Shown: positions 1 through 9,933 of the stretch, piece by piece
Layout: each line of letters begins with the position of its first letter
Position numbering within the stretch: the first letter of the stretch is position 1
NCBI RefSeq assembly: GCF_000208925.1
Contig: NW_001914861.1
Location: 1 to 64,000, forward strand
Origin: Entamoeba histolytica HM-1:IMSS
Lineage: Eukaryota; Evosea; Mastigamoebida; Endamoebidae
Direction of reading: 5' to 3'
Length of the DNA stretch: 64,000 nucleotides
The notes under the pieces: model-generated
The model's database searches: none
What the model saw: the letters and a program-made list of their open reading frames with translations, nothing else
What the model was told of the DNA's origin: nothing
Translations under genes and position numbers: made by a program

Positions 1-833
1 TAAAAGATAAAATTAATATTAATATAAATCAAAAGAGAATAAATGATAATAATATAAAAATGATAAGAATATAAAAATGATAAAGATGAATAAACAAATA
101 ATAAAATACATTTAAATATAAAAGAATAACAATAAGAAAATCTAAAGAATATAAACATAAAAATAATAAAATAAGAAGAATATAATAATATAATAATATA
201 TAGATAATAAGAAGATGATAGATAAATAATATAAACAGAGAAATAAATATAAAAATACGATAGATAAATAACATATAAATAAAAGAATAAAAAGAATAAA
301 AATAATTAAATATGATTCATCAAATCATCTATTTCATTAATATTTCATACAAAATGAATACAAATGATAATAAAATATAAACATAAATATTTATATATTC
401 TGTATTTATCATATTTTTTATTTATTTTTATTTTAGGAGCAAAATATAATAAAGTGGAATATTCTATGGATGCAAATTTTTTTGCATCTTTTTCATTTTT
501 GTAAATTATTTAGATGCATTTTTTCTTTGCTAATTTTCGTACCCTTAATTATAATATTTTGAATTAATTAAATTGTGTTATAATAATTATAGATAAGTAT
601 TTCTTTCATATTTCATTTTTATATCATTCTTAATTTTCTAAAATGTTGCCAAAATAATTTTATTCAATTATAAATATCATTCATCAAAATGACATTTAAT
701 AATAACTACATTCTTATTATTCAGTATTTTATTCATATAGTTTTGATTAATTTCTTTCATATTTTCTTTAAATATCATTTTTTTTTTAAAATAATATTTA
801 AACATCACCAAAGTATTGAACAGTAAAAACTCA
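1..833. other. AT-rich stretch without a recognisable gene
   Basis: This stretch is almost pure A/T with short simple runs. Open frames here have a one-sided Ile/Leu/Tyr/Phe composition typical of AT-rich non-coding DNA. I see no conserved protein, RNA gene or LINE motif. The last 60 bases before the next gene hold a TATTTAAAC box that may serve as its core promoter. Confidence 0.6.
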
Positions 834-1412
834 ATGAAAGTTATTTCATTTAACCAACCACAATTTCTACATTATACTGATGAAAAAGATAGAGCAGAGA
901 GAATAGTTAACATTCTTTCTAACAAAGATGTATTAACTTTATATGACTCAAATAATAGTTTATTATCTTCTACAACAATATTCAATTACATCCAAAGAGA
1001 AAGAGATGTTTATTTTGTCGCAGAAGATTATAATGATAATTGTTTTGGTTGTTATGTATCAAAAGCACCATCGTACATTGGAATTGGAATAACTGACCAA
1101 CGTCATTACATATTCTCTTGTTCATTAGAAAGTGATGAAATAAACACATTTGATTATCGGATATTCACTACATCGTTTTACATTCCATTAGGTTCATCCA
1201 TTATCTTTAGTTCTCCTTTTGCATTTGTTGTTGATAATCAGTTAAATTGTTCATTCTCTAAAGATATCAACGTTATTTATATGAAGGAACATAATTCATA
1301 TTGTGATGTTTCTAAGTATTTTCCATACGTAGAACCCCCAAAGTCAATTCCATTGAAAAGAATACGTTTCTTTACATCACATACTATTATTAGTGATGAT
1401 GTGAAAAAATAA
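834..1412 (+). CDS. TLDc-like domain protein
   Basis: This single-exon gene gives 192 residues from the first in-frame ATG at 834; an in-frame TTG at 816 is not a likely eukaryotic start. The middle resembles the TLDc fold as it occurs in Entamoeba: a strand pair VYFVAEDYNDNCFGCYVSK, then YIFSCSLES, a FAFVVDNQ strand and a basic PLKRIRFF end. The same order of motifs appears in the gene at 3751-4263, so the two are distant paralogues. TLDc proteins elsewhere act in oxidative stress and V-ATPase regulation, but for this small stand-alone form no function can be stated. No signal peptide or membrane segment is visible. Confidence 0.6.
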   Translation: MKVISFNQPQFLHYTDEKDRAERIVNILSNKDVLTLYDSNNSLLSSTTIFNYIQRERDVYFVAEDYNDNCFGCYVSKAPSYIGIGITDQRHYIFSCSLESDEINTFDYRIFTTSFYIPLGSSIIFSSPFAFVVDNQLNCSFSKDINVIYMKEHNSYCDVSKYFPYVEPPKSIPLKRIRFFTSHTIISDDVKK

Positions 1413-2203
1413 GAATGAATATAAATAGGAAAGGAGATAAAATGTGTTTTAGTTTAATTGAATTAGTATTCCATTGAAATAATAAGATAATTTTACGTTT
1501 TATGCAAAGAGATACACAAATAGAGTTTTATATAATTATTCATCTTGTTTAATTTTTGAATGTTTTATAATTAGAAAAATCAATGAGTTTTCAATCAACA
1601 AATAAAATAAATAAACCATCAATGTAACTATGACATTGAATGTTACATTATTACAATATTATAATATTACAATATTGAAATATAAATAATTTTATTTTAT
1701 TCATTATTTGACGGTGAAGTATTATGATTCTTTTCTTAAAAATCTGAAAATATCACCATTTCTATTCTTCAAAACTATTTGTACTATTTCATTATGTTAT
1801 TTAATTCATTTGGTTTTGTTTGTTTTACATTCATTGTCATTTGTTTTTTCCTTGTTTATTTTCTTTTTATTCTTATCTTCAAATTATTTCATTTAATTTC
1901 TCATAACTTATTCTTATTCTTCTCTTTTATTAATTTGTTTTATCTTTGTTATAAACATAACTTATTATTCTTATTTGTCTGATGTTATTATCATCATTAA
2001 TTGATTTATATAATGTTTTTGTGTTATTATTTTAGTTATGAAATAATCATTCTAACATTGTGTATTGTGTATTTTCATATGAACATCATATCTATACTCA
2101 TTTATTCATATTTGTTCTATCATAGTCATGTTAAAAACACAACATTTCATTGTATAAATAATTAGTCATTTGATTTTGAATAAACTATTGCACAAACAAT
2201 TTC
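1413..2203. other. AT-rich intergenic region
   Basis: I see no gene here. Two overlapping frames near 1708-1982 code for runs of Phe, Leu, Ile and Ser with no family resemblance. Around 1630-1685 there are short inverted repeats built from TGTTACATT and TACAATATT units. Confidence 0.6.
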
Positions 2204-3139
2204 TTAGTTGATTTTAACATCTCGTTCAACATAATGAGATGGAAATATTCCTATTTTCCCTTTACTTTCTCCTTCCCACCATTCTCCATCAGTAGAAATA
2301 ACTGTGATCCATTCTCCTTTTTCTAATTTCAATTCATGTTCATTTTGTGGGTTGTAACTATAAACAACTCTTCCATGAAATACATTCGTTGGTTTTCTGG
2401 TGGTGTTTTGAACAGAGTGTGTTTTGACTGAATTAGTGATGACATTAGTCAGTTCTAAAATGTTCTTTTCTTCATCTTTCCAATGATATTGACTTACTCT
2501 CTCAATAATTTTACTGTTCATTGTGAGACAACCCCATCCTTCTCTAATAAATACTTGACCAATACTTTCTGCTATCTCTGAAATTGTTTTAAGGAGAATA
2601 TTTCTATCATTCTTTAATTCATTTCTCATTTCTAAATATTCTTCTTTACTTTGTTGATATTTCTTGTTGATGGAAATTAAAGAAGAACATGCTAATTTCT
2701 TTTTCTTTTTCTTCATTACTTGTTGTTTTATTTTATCCATTTTTTTTCTTCTTTCTTCCAACTCACAGTCTCTTCTACTTAATATTCTGAATTGATTAAG
2801 AAATGAATGGAGAGGGATTTCTACATTATCTTTGATGGATGAATTGAAATAGTTTTGTTGATTCAGAATATCCTGTGATGCATTCAAAATGGAGTTAGTC
2901 AGTTGTGTTGCTTTGAGGTTGTTTAGTGTCATTTCACATAATGAGTATGAAATTTCAACTTGAAGTAAAGCAGCTTCATGAAGTGTGTTTTTGAGTTTGA
3001 TAATTGTTTGTAATGTTGAGAATAACTTCTTTTCTGATTCAATGGATTTTTCTCTAATCATCTGATATTCTTGGTCAACTGTTTTTACTCTTTCAACCTT
3101 TGTAAACAACTTAAACATCTCATTTCTCATTCTACCCAT
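2204..3139 (-). CDS. BAR-like coiled-coil protein with C-terminal SH3 domain
   Basis: This is a 311-residue single-exon protein. Residues 1 to about 215 are helical and charged, with long heptad-like stretches and a Lys-rich loop, as in BAR domains that bind curved membranes. Residues about 253-308 form an SH3 domain: VVYSYNPQNEHEL replaces the usual ALYDY motif, followed by EWWEGE and GIFPSHYV. BAR-SH3 proteins link membrane curvature to actin nucleators and endocytosis, so a role in endocytosis or phagocytosis is plausible. The SH3 call is secure and the BAR call rests on length, charge and architecture. A related architecture (F-BAR-SH3) lies 5.6 kb away at 8752. Confidence 0.75.
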   Translation of the reverse strand: MGRMRNEMFKLFTKVERVKTVDQEYQMIREKSIESEKKLFSTLQTIIKLKNTLHEAALLQVEISYSLCEMTLNNLKATQLTNSILNASQDILNQQNYFNSSIKDNVEIPLHSFLNQFRILSRRDCELEERRKKMDKIKQQVMKKKKKKLACSSLISINKKYQQSKEEYLEMRNELKNDRNILLKTISEIAESIGQVFIREGWGCLTMNSKIIERVSQYHWKDEEKNILELTNVITNSVKTHSVQNTTRKPTNVFHGRVVYSYNPQNEHELKLEKGEWITVISTDGEWWEGESKGKIGIFPSHYVERDVKIN

Positions 3140-3724
3140 TCTCTTCTAATTCAAGTCAATGTTTCTTTTAATGCACTGTCTTTTCATTTTGAAGAGTCAA
3201 CCATCACAAGACTAGATGAATTAAATGTTATAAACACCACAATGATAGAATGAGAATAAATGGAATATTCAAAAAATGAAACATCAAATCAATCTAATAA
3301 TCAAAATTGTGAATATTTTGTGTATAATAAAATAATAGAAAGGATATTATAGAAAATAGTAAAATATTCAATTCATTTTTTAGAAAGAAGAGAAAAAGGA
3401 ATTTCAAGAATTTAAATAAAAAGAATAAGTTCATTTCACAACATTATTGTTTAATGTTTATTTCATAATTTCTGTTTATTATTTCCATTTCATTTTCTTA
3501 TTTATGTATTATTTGATTTTATTTATAAGAGTCATTGACATTAATTCAATAACAATGAAACTGTGATTTGTTTGTATGTTATGAATTGTAATAAGTCTTT
3601 AAGATTGAACACCTTAACAGTAAGTAACATTCTGTTTTTATGAAATAACTTAAATCAGTTAGTAAGTACATTCAATCCACATAAAATATGAATATCAAAC
3701 TATATGTTCATTGGGTTTTTTTAT
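3140..3724. other. AT-rich intergenic region
   Basis: No gene is visible. The region separates the BAR-SH3 gene from the left edge of a 1.28-kb duplicated segment that starts at about 3725. Confidence 0.55.
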
Positions 3725-3750
3725 TTCATTTTCAATTCATCAAGATTGAA

Positions 3751-4263
3751 TCATTTCATTTCAATTACTATGATTCGTTTTGGTGTGAAACATTCTGGAA
3801 TTTGTTTTCCACAAAGTGCATTTGATATTCCTTCATATTCAAAGCAATTTTGCTCACAATGTGAATATGTTTTATCGTTTTCTTTATAAACAACAATGTC
3901 CCATCCATTTCCAAATGAAAATAAATAATCATCTGTTTGATTATATATTTTAAACGCATATTCTGGTTCTTCATTATCAAATTTCATCATTCCTTCAATT
4001 CTTCCATTTGATTCTAATGAAAATACAAATGATTTTGAATCATTTATCCAACCACCAACTTCTTCAATTTTACAATTAACATATCCTCCAAATTTATTTC
4101 CATCTTCATCTTCAATAATAATTATTAGATGTTCTTTACTCATTAGTCTTGATTCAAACACCGATGTATTAACTTTCCAATCATCTTTATCTGAATCAAA
4201 TATTTTATCTCCGACTCTTCTATTTGTCCATTCTTCTATTTGGTTAATAAACGCTGTTTCCAT
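3751..4263 (-). CDS. TLDc-like domain protein, intact copy
   Basis: This is a 170-residue single-exon protein starting at ATG 4263. Visible TLDc-like motifs are IIIIEDEDGNKFGGYVNCKI, SFVFSLES, a YAFKIYNQ strand, GNGWDIVVY and a final PKRIIVIE strand. Four cysteines lie in the last third. It resembles the gene at 834-1412 in motif order and is nearly identical to the broken copy at 43624-44135. The upstream side carries a TATA-like GTATTTAAC and a GAAC box (4288-4320). The function is unknown; Entamoeba genomes are known to carry many small TLDc proteins. Confidence 0.7.
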   Translation of the reverse strand: METAFINQIEEWTNRRVGDKIFDSDKDDWKVNTSVFESRLMSKEHLIIIIEDEDGNKFGGYVNCKIEEVGGWINDSKSFVFSLESNGRIEGMMKFDNEEPEYAFKIYNQTDDYLFSFGNGWDIVVYKENDKTYSHCEQNCFEYEGISNALCGKQIPECFTPKRIIVIEMK

Positions 4264-4287
4264 TTTATTTTAATTTGATGTTTATAA

Positions 4288-4320
4288 GTTCAAAATATTG
4301 ATGTTTAAATAGTTAAATAC
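4288..4320 (-). promoter_or_regulatory. Core promoter of the TLDc-like gene
   Basis: Read on the minus strand, GTATTTAAC (4312-4320) is close to the Entamoeba TATA-like consensus GTATTTAAA. A GAAC box follows at 4288-4291, about 25 bases before the ATG. The same arrangement is kept in copy 2 at about 44160-44192. Confidence 0.5.
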
Positions 4321-4485
4321 ACATTGCTAAATATCATTTATTTATTACTTTTATTATCGCTCTACTTTAAATAAACATCATTCATTTAGTTTCACAATAA
4401 CAATAATTATATAATAATATTAATAATATAATAATAAAATTATAATATTGTTATTTTTATATTGCTGTTTTTTATTTTTATCATC

Positions 4486-4941
4486 TCATCTGCAACAATG
4501 TTCCAATATAAAGACATCACTATGATATTGAACAAACAAATAATGCCTAAAAGTGATGGATAATATCACAAAATATCAGATATATATGTATTAGATAAAA
4601 AGAATAAAACTAGTCTAATATTTGATATGACTATTGTGGCTGATCACAATATTAATGATGAGCCTATTTGAAGGAAAGAAATAAGTACAATGAATTAAAG
4701 AATATGCCTAATGAAAATAGAAAAGTTAAAAGATGTCAAAATAATTCCAGTAGTAATCTCAATAAATGGAATAATAAATAAAGAAAGTAATAGATTAAAT
4801 AAAGAATTAAAGAATGAGATTGACATCGAAAAAGAAGTAAAAAACCTTGTAATAAAAAACATGATGGATGTTATGGAATACTGCTTCTATCACAACCAAA
4901 CATACTCTGTATATCTGATAGAAGAAGATTCATTGATTTAA
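4486..4941 (+). mobile_element. LINE ORF2 3' relic (endonuclease domain), copy 1
   Basis: A decayed LINE reading frame can be followed through several frameshifts and stops. At about 4577-4629 one frame gives SDIYVLDKKNKTSLIFD, which matches the PDX12-14D active-site motif of the restriction-like endonuclease of R2/R4-type and Entamoeba LINEs, with the Pro changed to Ser. The downstream frame 4711-4941 gives 76 residues starting MKIEKLKDVKIIPVVISING, typical of the region after the endonuclease, and ends in EYCFYHNQTYSVYL. The relic on the minus strand at 39790-40660 has the same tail sequence. It is non-functional. Confidence 0.75.
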
Positions 4942-5058
4942 TTATTTTCAAATGAATAAAGAATAATAGAAATATCTCTGTTAATACTTAATTATTTGCT
5001 TTTTAGTTAAATTAAAAAATATTCAATGAAAAGATAATTTTAATTTTGAAGAATTAAA

Positions 5059-5930
5059 TTATACAGTAAATGATATTGAATAAATTGATGAGAATATTGG
5101 GTGTTGTAACAATGTCTAATTTGAAAAATGTTAGTTCTAGTTTTTTTTTTAAAAATCAACAAAAGAATTAAACAACAAACAGAATAAGAATATTTTGATG
5201 AACAGAGACTTCGTTTAAATTGAGACAACAACCTTTTCTGTTGTAGTGTTTGTTGAAATAATGAACAATAATTAATAACATTTCTGATTCCTATACAATC
5301 AGTTGTGCTATCTGGGCATTCAAATGAAGAAAGTTCAAAGTCTATGAGAGTAGCTTTTAAATTAAATGTATATCTTCTATTATGAGACATGTCAATCAAT
5401 ATGTTTGGCTCTCTCTTTAAAAGAATATTTTTAGAATGAATATCACCATGAGAATATCCAAAAGATTTTTCAGCAATACTTAAACTCCATAATAATTGAA
5501 AGATTACTTGAAGTAAATCATTATAACTAAGTTCTTTTATTTGATAAACTGTTTTTCCAGAATTTTCTGATATAAAACCAATATATTTTCCTTTTTTAAG
5601 TAAAACAAAGGAATTAGTATCTTCATTTGTTTGAGAACTTAGAATAACTTCATGCTTTCTTTTTGTATCACTAACAAGTAGAATATCATTTTCATTAACA
5701 AATGAAACAGTTCTTAATAATGGAAGAAAACTAGTTGTTTTATTTTTTAATAATTTAGTGATTCTATTCCATTTTTCATATTCTGTAATTCCCTGTTGAT
5801 TAAATGGTCTTATTTTAATAATTTGACTATTCAACATACATACAATTGAATGATTTCCAATACCAATTACTCTACCAATATTTTTGATAACATTGTTATT
5901 AGAAATTATACTTGGCCATTGGTCTGCCAT
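5059..5930 (-). CDS. Haspin-like protein kinase, two exons
   Basis: Exons are 5181-5930 and 5059-5115, separated by a 65-base intron that opens GTTTGT and closes TTAG. The join keeps frame and replaces an odd read-through tail with LLQHPIF, a normal kinase C-lobe ending, giving 268 residues. Haspin signatures are visible: a long helix QLLWSLSIAE, the catalytic loop HGDIHSKN at 161-168, and LIDFELS at 195-201, where the usual DFG is replaced as in haspins (which have DYT). Haspins phosphorylate histone H3 Thr3 in mitosis. The protein lacks the long N-terminal extension of animal haspin. The family call is good; the substrate is inferred. Confidence 0.7.
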
Positions 5931-6081
5931 TTAACTTAATACTATCTATAAACAGATTATATATTTTAAGTTTAAGTTTTATTAATTATACAAAGCATCA
6001 AAGTTTGTTTCGATTTATAGAAACCAAAAAATATATAAAAAAAGTGGAAAAAAAAAAAAGAAAATGACAAAATCAAATTAA

Positions 6082-6693
6082 TTAAAATTGAGATGCAGCA
6101 GCAGAAACAGCTACTTTGGTTCCTTGTTCAACAGCAACCTTCTTAACCTTCTTCTTAAGAATAGATCGAGATCCTCTAGCACATAAAGCAAAACCAACAA
6201 AATTCATTGACTGCATGACAAAACAAATAATAGCAAGTCCAAGATAATTGATTCTAATACCTAAGAAACATAAGAAACATACACCAACCCATAATAAGGG
6301 TGCAGCTATCATTGTTACCCAAAAAATCATCATTTCAATATAACTTAATCTTACTTTTTGATGGTCTTCCATAGCTTCAAATATCCATTGAGAAGAACCA
6401 TCCTCATTAACTTTATTCCACCACCTTAGTCCAACTAATAATCTTCCACTAATATTCTTAGTAATCCAAAAATCAACTGCAGTGAATAATAAACAAATAG
6501 AAAACGATATAACAAAATATCCGTCCATAAATATAAAGAATAATACATAAACAAGAATTGCAATAAGTTTAAGACCAATATGTAATGATGCTATAATTGG
6601 ATGATGACTTCCTTTTTCAATGACTTGGTTGTTTTCTGCATTTCTTTCTTCTTGAGTTGTTTGAACTATTTTTGTGGCGTCCTGAAAATCCAT
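6082..6693 (-). CDS. TVP23: TVP23 family Golgi membrane protein
   Basis: This is a 203-residue single-exon protein. The TVP23 (DUF846/FAM18) core is clear: SHHPIIASLHIGLKLIAI, a hydrophobic pair, then DFWITKNISGRLLVGLRWWN and SQWIFEA. Four hydrophobic segments are visible at roughly 38-57, 58-77, 117-145 and 148-170. The C-terminus is Lys/Ala rich. TVP23 proteins act in Golgi membrane traffic with YIP proteins. Length matches the family. The start is the only upstream ATG in frame. Confidence 0.93.
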   Translation of the reverse strand: MDFQDATKIVQTTQEERNAENNQVIEKGSHHPIIASLHIGLKLIAILVYVLFFIFMDGYFVISFSICLLFTAVDFWITKNISGRLLVGLRWWNKVNEDGSSQWIFEAMEDHQKVRLSYIEMMIFWVTMIAAPLLWVGVCFLCFLGIRINYLGLAIICFVMQSMNFVGFALCARGSRSILKKKVKKVAVEQGTKVAVSAAASQF

Positions 6694-7002
6694 TTACTTT
6701 GTATTTTTTTATTTGAGTTCCTTTAAAATTCCTATCTTTTTCATCTCATTTTTATTTGTCTAATTGTTTTTTTTTTAATTTTTTGATTAAAACGAAGATA
6801 TGATTTGTAAATGAAGTAATAATCTTTTTATGTACCAAGAAATACTTTCCATTTATATTTGTCTCTTTCATGTTTACAGACATCACAACATAAAACTGCT
6901 TTTAGTCCTTTTATTGTTGGTTCATAAAAAATATATGGTAAAACATAAACAAAAATTATATTATTTTTTAACAGAAACTAATAGTTTTTCATTAGAAACT
7001 TA
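6694..7002. other. Divergent promoter gap with a coding-like scrap
   Basis: The gap lies between TVP23 (minus) and the HIT zinc finger gene (plus). On the minus strand, 6828-6974 is open with no Met and ends VLCCDVCKHERDKYKWKVF before a stop. It is more protein-like than the surrounding DNA, but has no start and no obvious partner exon. Confidence 0.4.
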
Positions 7003-7503
7003 ATGCAAAGAGATGATATTCTTTGCCAAATTTGTACATCAAATAAAGCAAAGTATAAATGCCCTAAATGTTTAACTCCATAGTTTGTTTATTTAAACCA
7101 TTCTCTCCTGGTTTGAGTCTCATTATTAGTTGTACTGTTTCTTGCTTCAAAAAACATAAAAGTCAATGTAAAGAAGAAATTAAAAAGTCTGAACCAATAT
7201 TACCTAAACGAAAAGACAAGAAAACAAATTATTTGAGTGATACAATCAAAGAAAAAATACGTTTGTCATATCTCTTTCTTGTAATTAATTATTCATCTTT
7301 TAGTTGAAGATAAAAGACTGTTAGAAATCTTACAAATACCACGTACTATTGAATTATTAAAAATTGTTCAAGAAGAAGGAGTTGATACATTAAAGAGTTT
7401 GATGTATGGAGAAACACCAGACGATATTATTTTTCAAAATTTTGCAATGAGACTTCTTCAAGCAGTAGGATTACGTGATTCACAAGGAGTTTGCATTTTA
7501 TAA
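7003..7503 (+). CDS. HIT-type zinc finger protein, three exons
   Basis: No single frame covers this gene. Exons 7003-7082, 7130-7260 and 7304-7503 join in frame across two introns of 47 and 43 bases, both GTTTGT to TAG, to give 136 residues. The first 40 residues form an HIT zinc finger: CQIC, KYKCPKCLTPYC, SCFKKHKSQC, with the Cys and His spacing of the family. The rest is helical with LLEILQIPRTIELL and ends near a short hydrophobic tail. It most resembles ZNHIT3-like proteins, which assist box C/D snoRNP assembly. Family certain from the finger; the snoRNP role is inferred. Confidence 0.85.
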
Positions 7504-7648
7504 TTTAATTTTGGTAAATATAACAATCTTTAAAGAGTAGAAAAAAAGAAAAATTTAAAACTTCAAGCAATAAAATGAAAAAATTAAAAAATCAAAAACA
7601 AAGAGAAAAATTGAACTTTTAAATGGTAAATAACATAATTGAATAAGG

Positions 7649-8437
7649 ATGAATATGACTAATGACCCTTTACCAATTGCAACTTCTTATGTTAATGACA
7701 AAACTAAGTTTTTAAAAACAGGTACAACTATTTGTGGATTAGTTTGCGACAAAGGACAAACCGTTGTATTAGCGTGTGATTCACGTGCAACTGTTGGACC
7801 AATTGTAGCAGATAAGGCTTGCATGAAATTACATAAATTAGCACCAAATATTTATTGTGGGGGAGCAGGTACTGCTGCTGATTTAACTCATGCAACAAAC
7901 TTCATTGCCACAAAACTTGGGGTTCATCGATTTACTATTGGACAAATGCCAAGAGTTGATACTGCTGTTACTATGCTTAAAAGACATTTGTTTCCTTATG
8001 GAGGACATATTGGAGCCTATCTTGTTGTTGGAGGATATGATTATACTGGAGCTCATCTTTGGGGAGTTTATGCAGATGGTTCAACTAGTCAACATAACTA
8101 CTATTCACTTGGAAGTGGTAGTATTGCTGCAACGACAATGTTAGATGATCAATGGAATGAAAACTTAACGAGAGAAGAAGGTGTTAAATTAGCAACACAG
8201 GCTATCCTTGCAGGTATTTTTAATGATATGGGTTCTGGAGGAAGAGTCAATGTATGTGTAATAGATAAGAATGGAGTAGAAGAAAAATTAAATATTGAAC
8301 ATCCAAATGACAGAAAATTCAAGAATCCAGATTTCAAAGGATTTCCTAAGAAGCTTGAAATTCTCAAGAAAACAGTTATTCCTATTGAACATGAAGAAGA
8401 AGACTTTAAAGATCAGAAACAAATGGAGTTAGAATAA
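7649..8437 (+). CDS. 20S proteasome beta-2 subunit (beta type 7)
   Basis: This 262-residue protein is a catalytic proteasome beta subunit. A 25-residue propeptide ends at Gly25 and the nucleophile is Thr26 in the motif TGTTICGL. The active-site Asp lies in ACDSRATVGP and the Lys in VADKACMKLHKL. The segment NIYCGGAGTAAD is characteristic of the beta-2 (trypsin-like) subunit, known as Pup1 in yeast and PSMB7 in man. The C-terminal extension IPIEHEEEDFKDQKQ corresponds to the arm that wraps the neighbouring beta-3 subunit. ATG 7649 is the first in frame; a second Met lies two codons on. Confidence 0.95.
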   Translation: MNMTNDPLPIATSYVNDKTKFLKTGTTICGLVCDKGQTVVLACDSRATVGPIVADKACMKLHKLAPNIYCGGAGTAADLTHATNFIATKLGVHRFTIGQMPRVDTAVTMLKRHLFPYGGHIGAYLVVGGYDYTGAHLWGVYADGSTSQHNYYSLGSGSIAATTMLDDQWNENLTREEGVKLATQAILAGIFNDMGSGGRVNVCVIDKNGVEEKLNIEHPNDRKFKNPDFKGFPKKLEILKKTVIPIEHEEEDFKDQKQMELE

Positions 8438-8751
8438 TTTCACTTTTTTAATTACACAGCTCTTCTTTCATATTTATGACAAAATGATTTTACGAAACAA
8501 TCTAAGACGTGGAGAAATTACCATAGAAAAAAGTGATAAGTTAACCAAAATTTGTTTTTTGGTTTTTTTTCTTCACCAAACCAAAACTTCTCAAATATAA
8601 TAATAAAGAATTATTCAAAACAATAATTTTTTATAACTTTTGAACAGATTGTAATAAGAAGAGACAAAGAAACAATAACGAAAATAACAAGGAAGAGAAA
8701 AAACTATTTTTAGAGGAAGAAGTTTGTGAAGAACTTACAATTCAGATTGAG
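8438..8751. other. Intergenic region with a short open frame
   Basis: A 37-codon frame begins at an ATG near 8484 but has no family resemblance. The frame directly upstream of the next gene is also open without a Met for about 35 codons. I take both as untranslated sequence. Confidence 0.4.
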
Positions 8752-9933
8752 ATGAGTTTTGCAGAGAATCTTATTGATGGACTTGATGTTGTTTATAAAC
8801 ATTCACAAAACAACACTAAGGCATTTGGAGATTTTAAAGACTTTTTAGTAAAAATGGCTAATGCCCGTAAAGATTATGCTAAAAGTATGCTTCGTATGGT
8901 TCAAGAATTTAGACAAAAACGAATTTGTGGTCAAACAACACTTTACTATGGTACTGTTAAAGATGCTTTAGAAACGTACTTAAATGCTCTTGAAGAAGAT
9001 ATAAACAAAGATACTGCTATTACTAATGTACTTTCTACTTCAGCAAAAGTATTTGAAAACGATATTAAAGAACTTGAAAAACAATCAAAGGGTTTAATTT
9101 CTGATGGAAACAAAATGACAAAAGCTATTGAATCTCAAAAAGATGTTTTGAAAAAGGAAAAAGAAAAATTCATTAAATTATATAAAGAAGCTGAAGCTGC
9201 TACTGCTGCAGTTGAAAAAGCTATGCAAGACCCTTCTACTAAAGTCAATAAAATGCAACAACTAACTTCTAAAAAAGAGGCTGCTATTGAAAAAGCTAAA
9301 GAAGCTGATTCAAATTATCGTGCTTGTGTACAACTTACAAACGATAGAATTCATGATTATTATAATTCTCAACAACCAAATCTTCTTTCACAATTCCAGG
9401 CTTTTGAAGAAACGTGCATTAATACATTAAAAGATTTATTAAATAAATTTGGATTAGCATATACTGCTCTTCCTGATGCTGCTAATAAATTTGTGGATTT
9501 CACCAGAAGTAAGTTTGATGCTATTGATGCTGATGCTGATATTAATACATTTGCTACTACAAAAGCAACAAATGGTCATATGCCTGATGACATTCCAATA
9601 GAAGATGCTAATGGAAATGTTTTATTTGAAGGTGCAAGTAACTCAATTCAGTCACATACTACACAAAATACTCAATTTACTTCATCTGTAACTGAAACAA
9701 CAACTACAACTAATGTCGAGGACAACTCCCAACCAGCCCAAGATGGATTAGAAAAATGTAATATTAATGTCAAAGCTTTATATGACTATACCGCAGAAGC
9801 AGAAAGTGAATTAACTATTACTGAGGGAGAGACATTAGTCATCACTGAGAAACACTCTTCTGGGTGGTGGTTTGCTACAAATAGTCAAGGGCAATCAGGA
9901 TTTGTCCCTGAAAACTTTGTGGAAGTTATTTAA
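8752..9933 (+). CDS. F-BAR domain protein with C-terminal SH3 domain
   Basis: This is a 393-residue single-exon protein. Residues 1-250 form an FCH/F-BAR module: an N-terminal SFAENLIDGLDVV, then GDFKDFLVKMANARKDYAKSM and long charged helices. Residues about 265-335 are a Thr/Asn-rich linker. Residues 338-392 are an SH3 domain with VKALYDYTAEAESEL, SGWWFATN and GFVPENFVEVI. The layout matches PACSIN/CIP4-type proteins, which bend membranes and recruit actin regulators during endocytosis. Codon use is that of a well-expressed gene (many Ala GCT codons). Both domains are confidently seen. Confidence 0.9.
   Translation: MSFAENLIDGLDVVYKHSQNNTKAFGDFKDFLVKMANARKDYAKSMLRMVQEFRQKRICGQTTLYYGTVKDALETYLNALEEDINKDTAITNVLSTSAKVFENDIKELEKQSKGLISDGNKMTKAIESQKDVLKKEKEKFIKLYKEAEAATAAVEKAMQDPSTKVNKMQQLTSKKEAAIEKAKEADSNYRACVQLTNDRIHDYYNSQQPNLLSQFQAFEETCINTLKDLLNKFGLAYTALPDAANKFVDFTRSKFDAIDADADINTFATTKATNGHMPDDIPIEDANGNVLFEGASNSIQSHTTQNTQFTSSVTETTTTTNVEDNSQPAQDGLEKCNINVKALYDYTAEAESELTITEGETLVITEKHSSGWWFATNSQGQSGFVPENFVEVI

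Larger units (their letters stand above)
3725..5005. repeat. Duplicated TLDc/LINE module, copy 1
   Basis: These 1281 bases recur in the same orientation at 43598-44877 (1280 bases), so the copies are about 39.9 kb apart. I estimate about 98 percent identity by eye. The module contains a complete TLDc-like gene on the minus strand with its upstream region, then a LINE ORF2 3' relic on the plus strand. I see no clear target-site duplication at either edge. This looks like a segmental duplication rather than transposition of one intact element. Confidence 0.9.

Noticed and set aside
29..274. Open frame of 81 residues on the minus strand
   Set aside because: It consists of Ile, Leu, Phe and Tyr with no pattern, as AT-rich non-coding DNA gives by chance.
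1708..1982. Two overlapping hydrophobic open frames
   Set aside because: The composition is one-sided, there is no promoter, and no family resemblance.
4711..4941. The 76-residue frame as an independent conserved gene (identical at 44583)
   Set aside because: The identity comes from the segmental duplication, and the sequence is the C-terminal part of a LINE ORF2.
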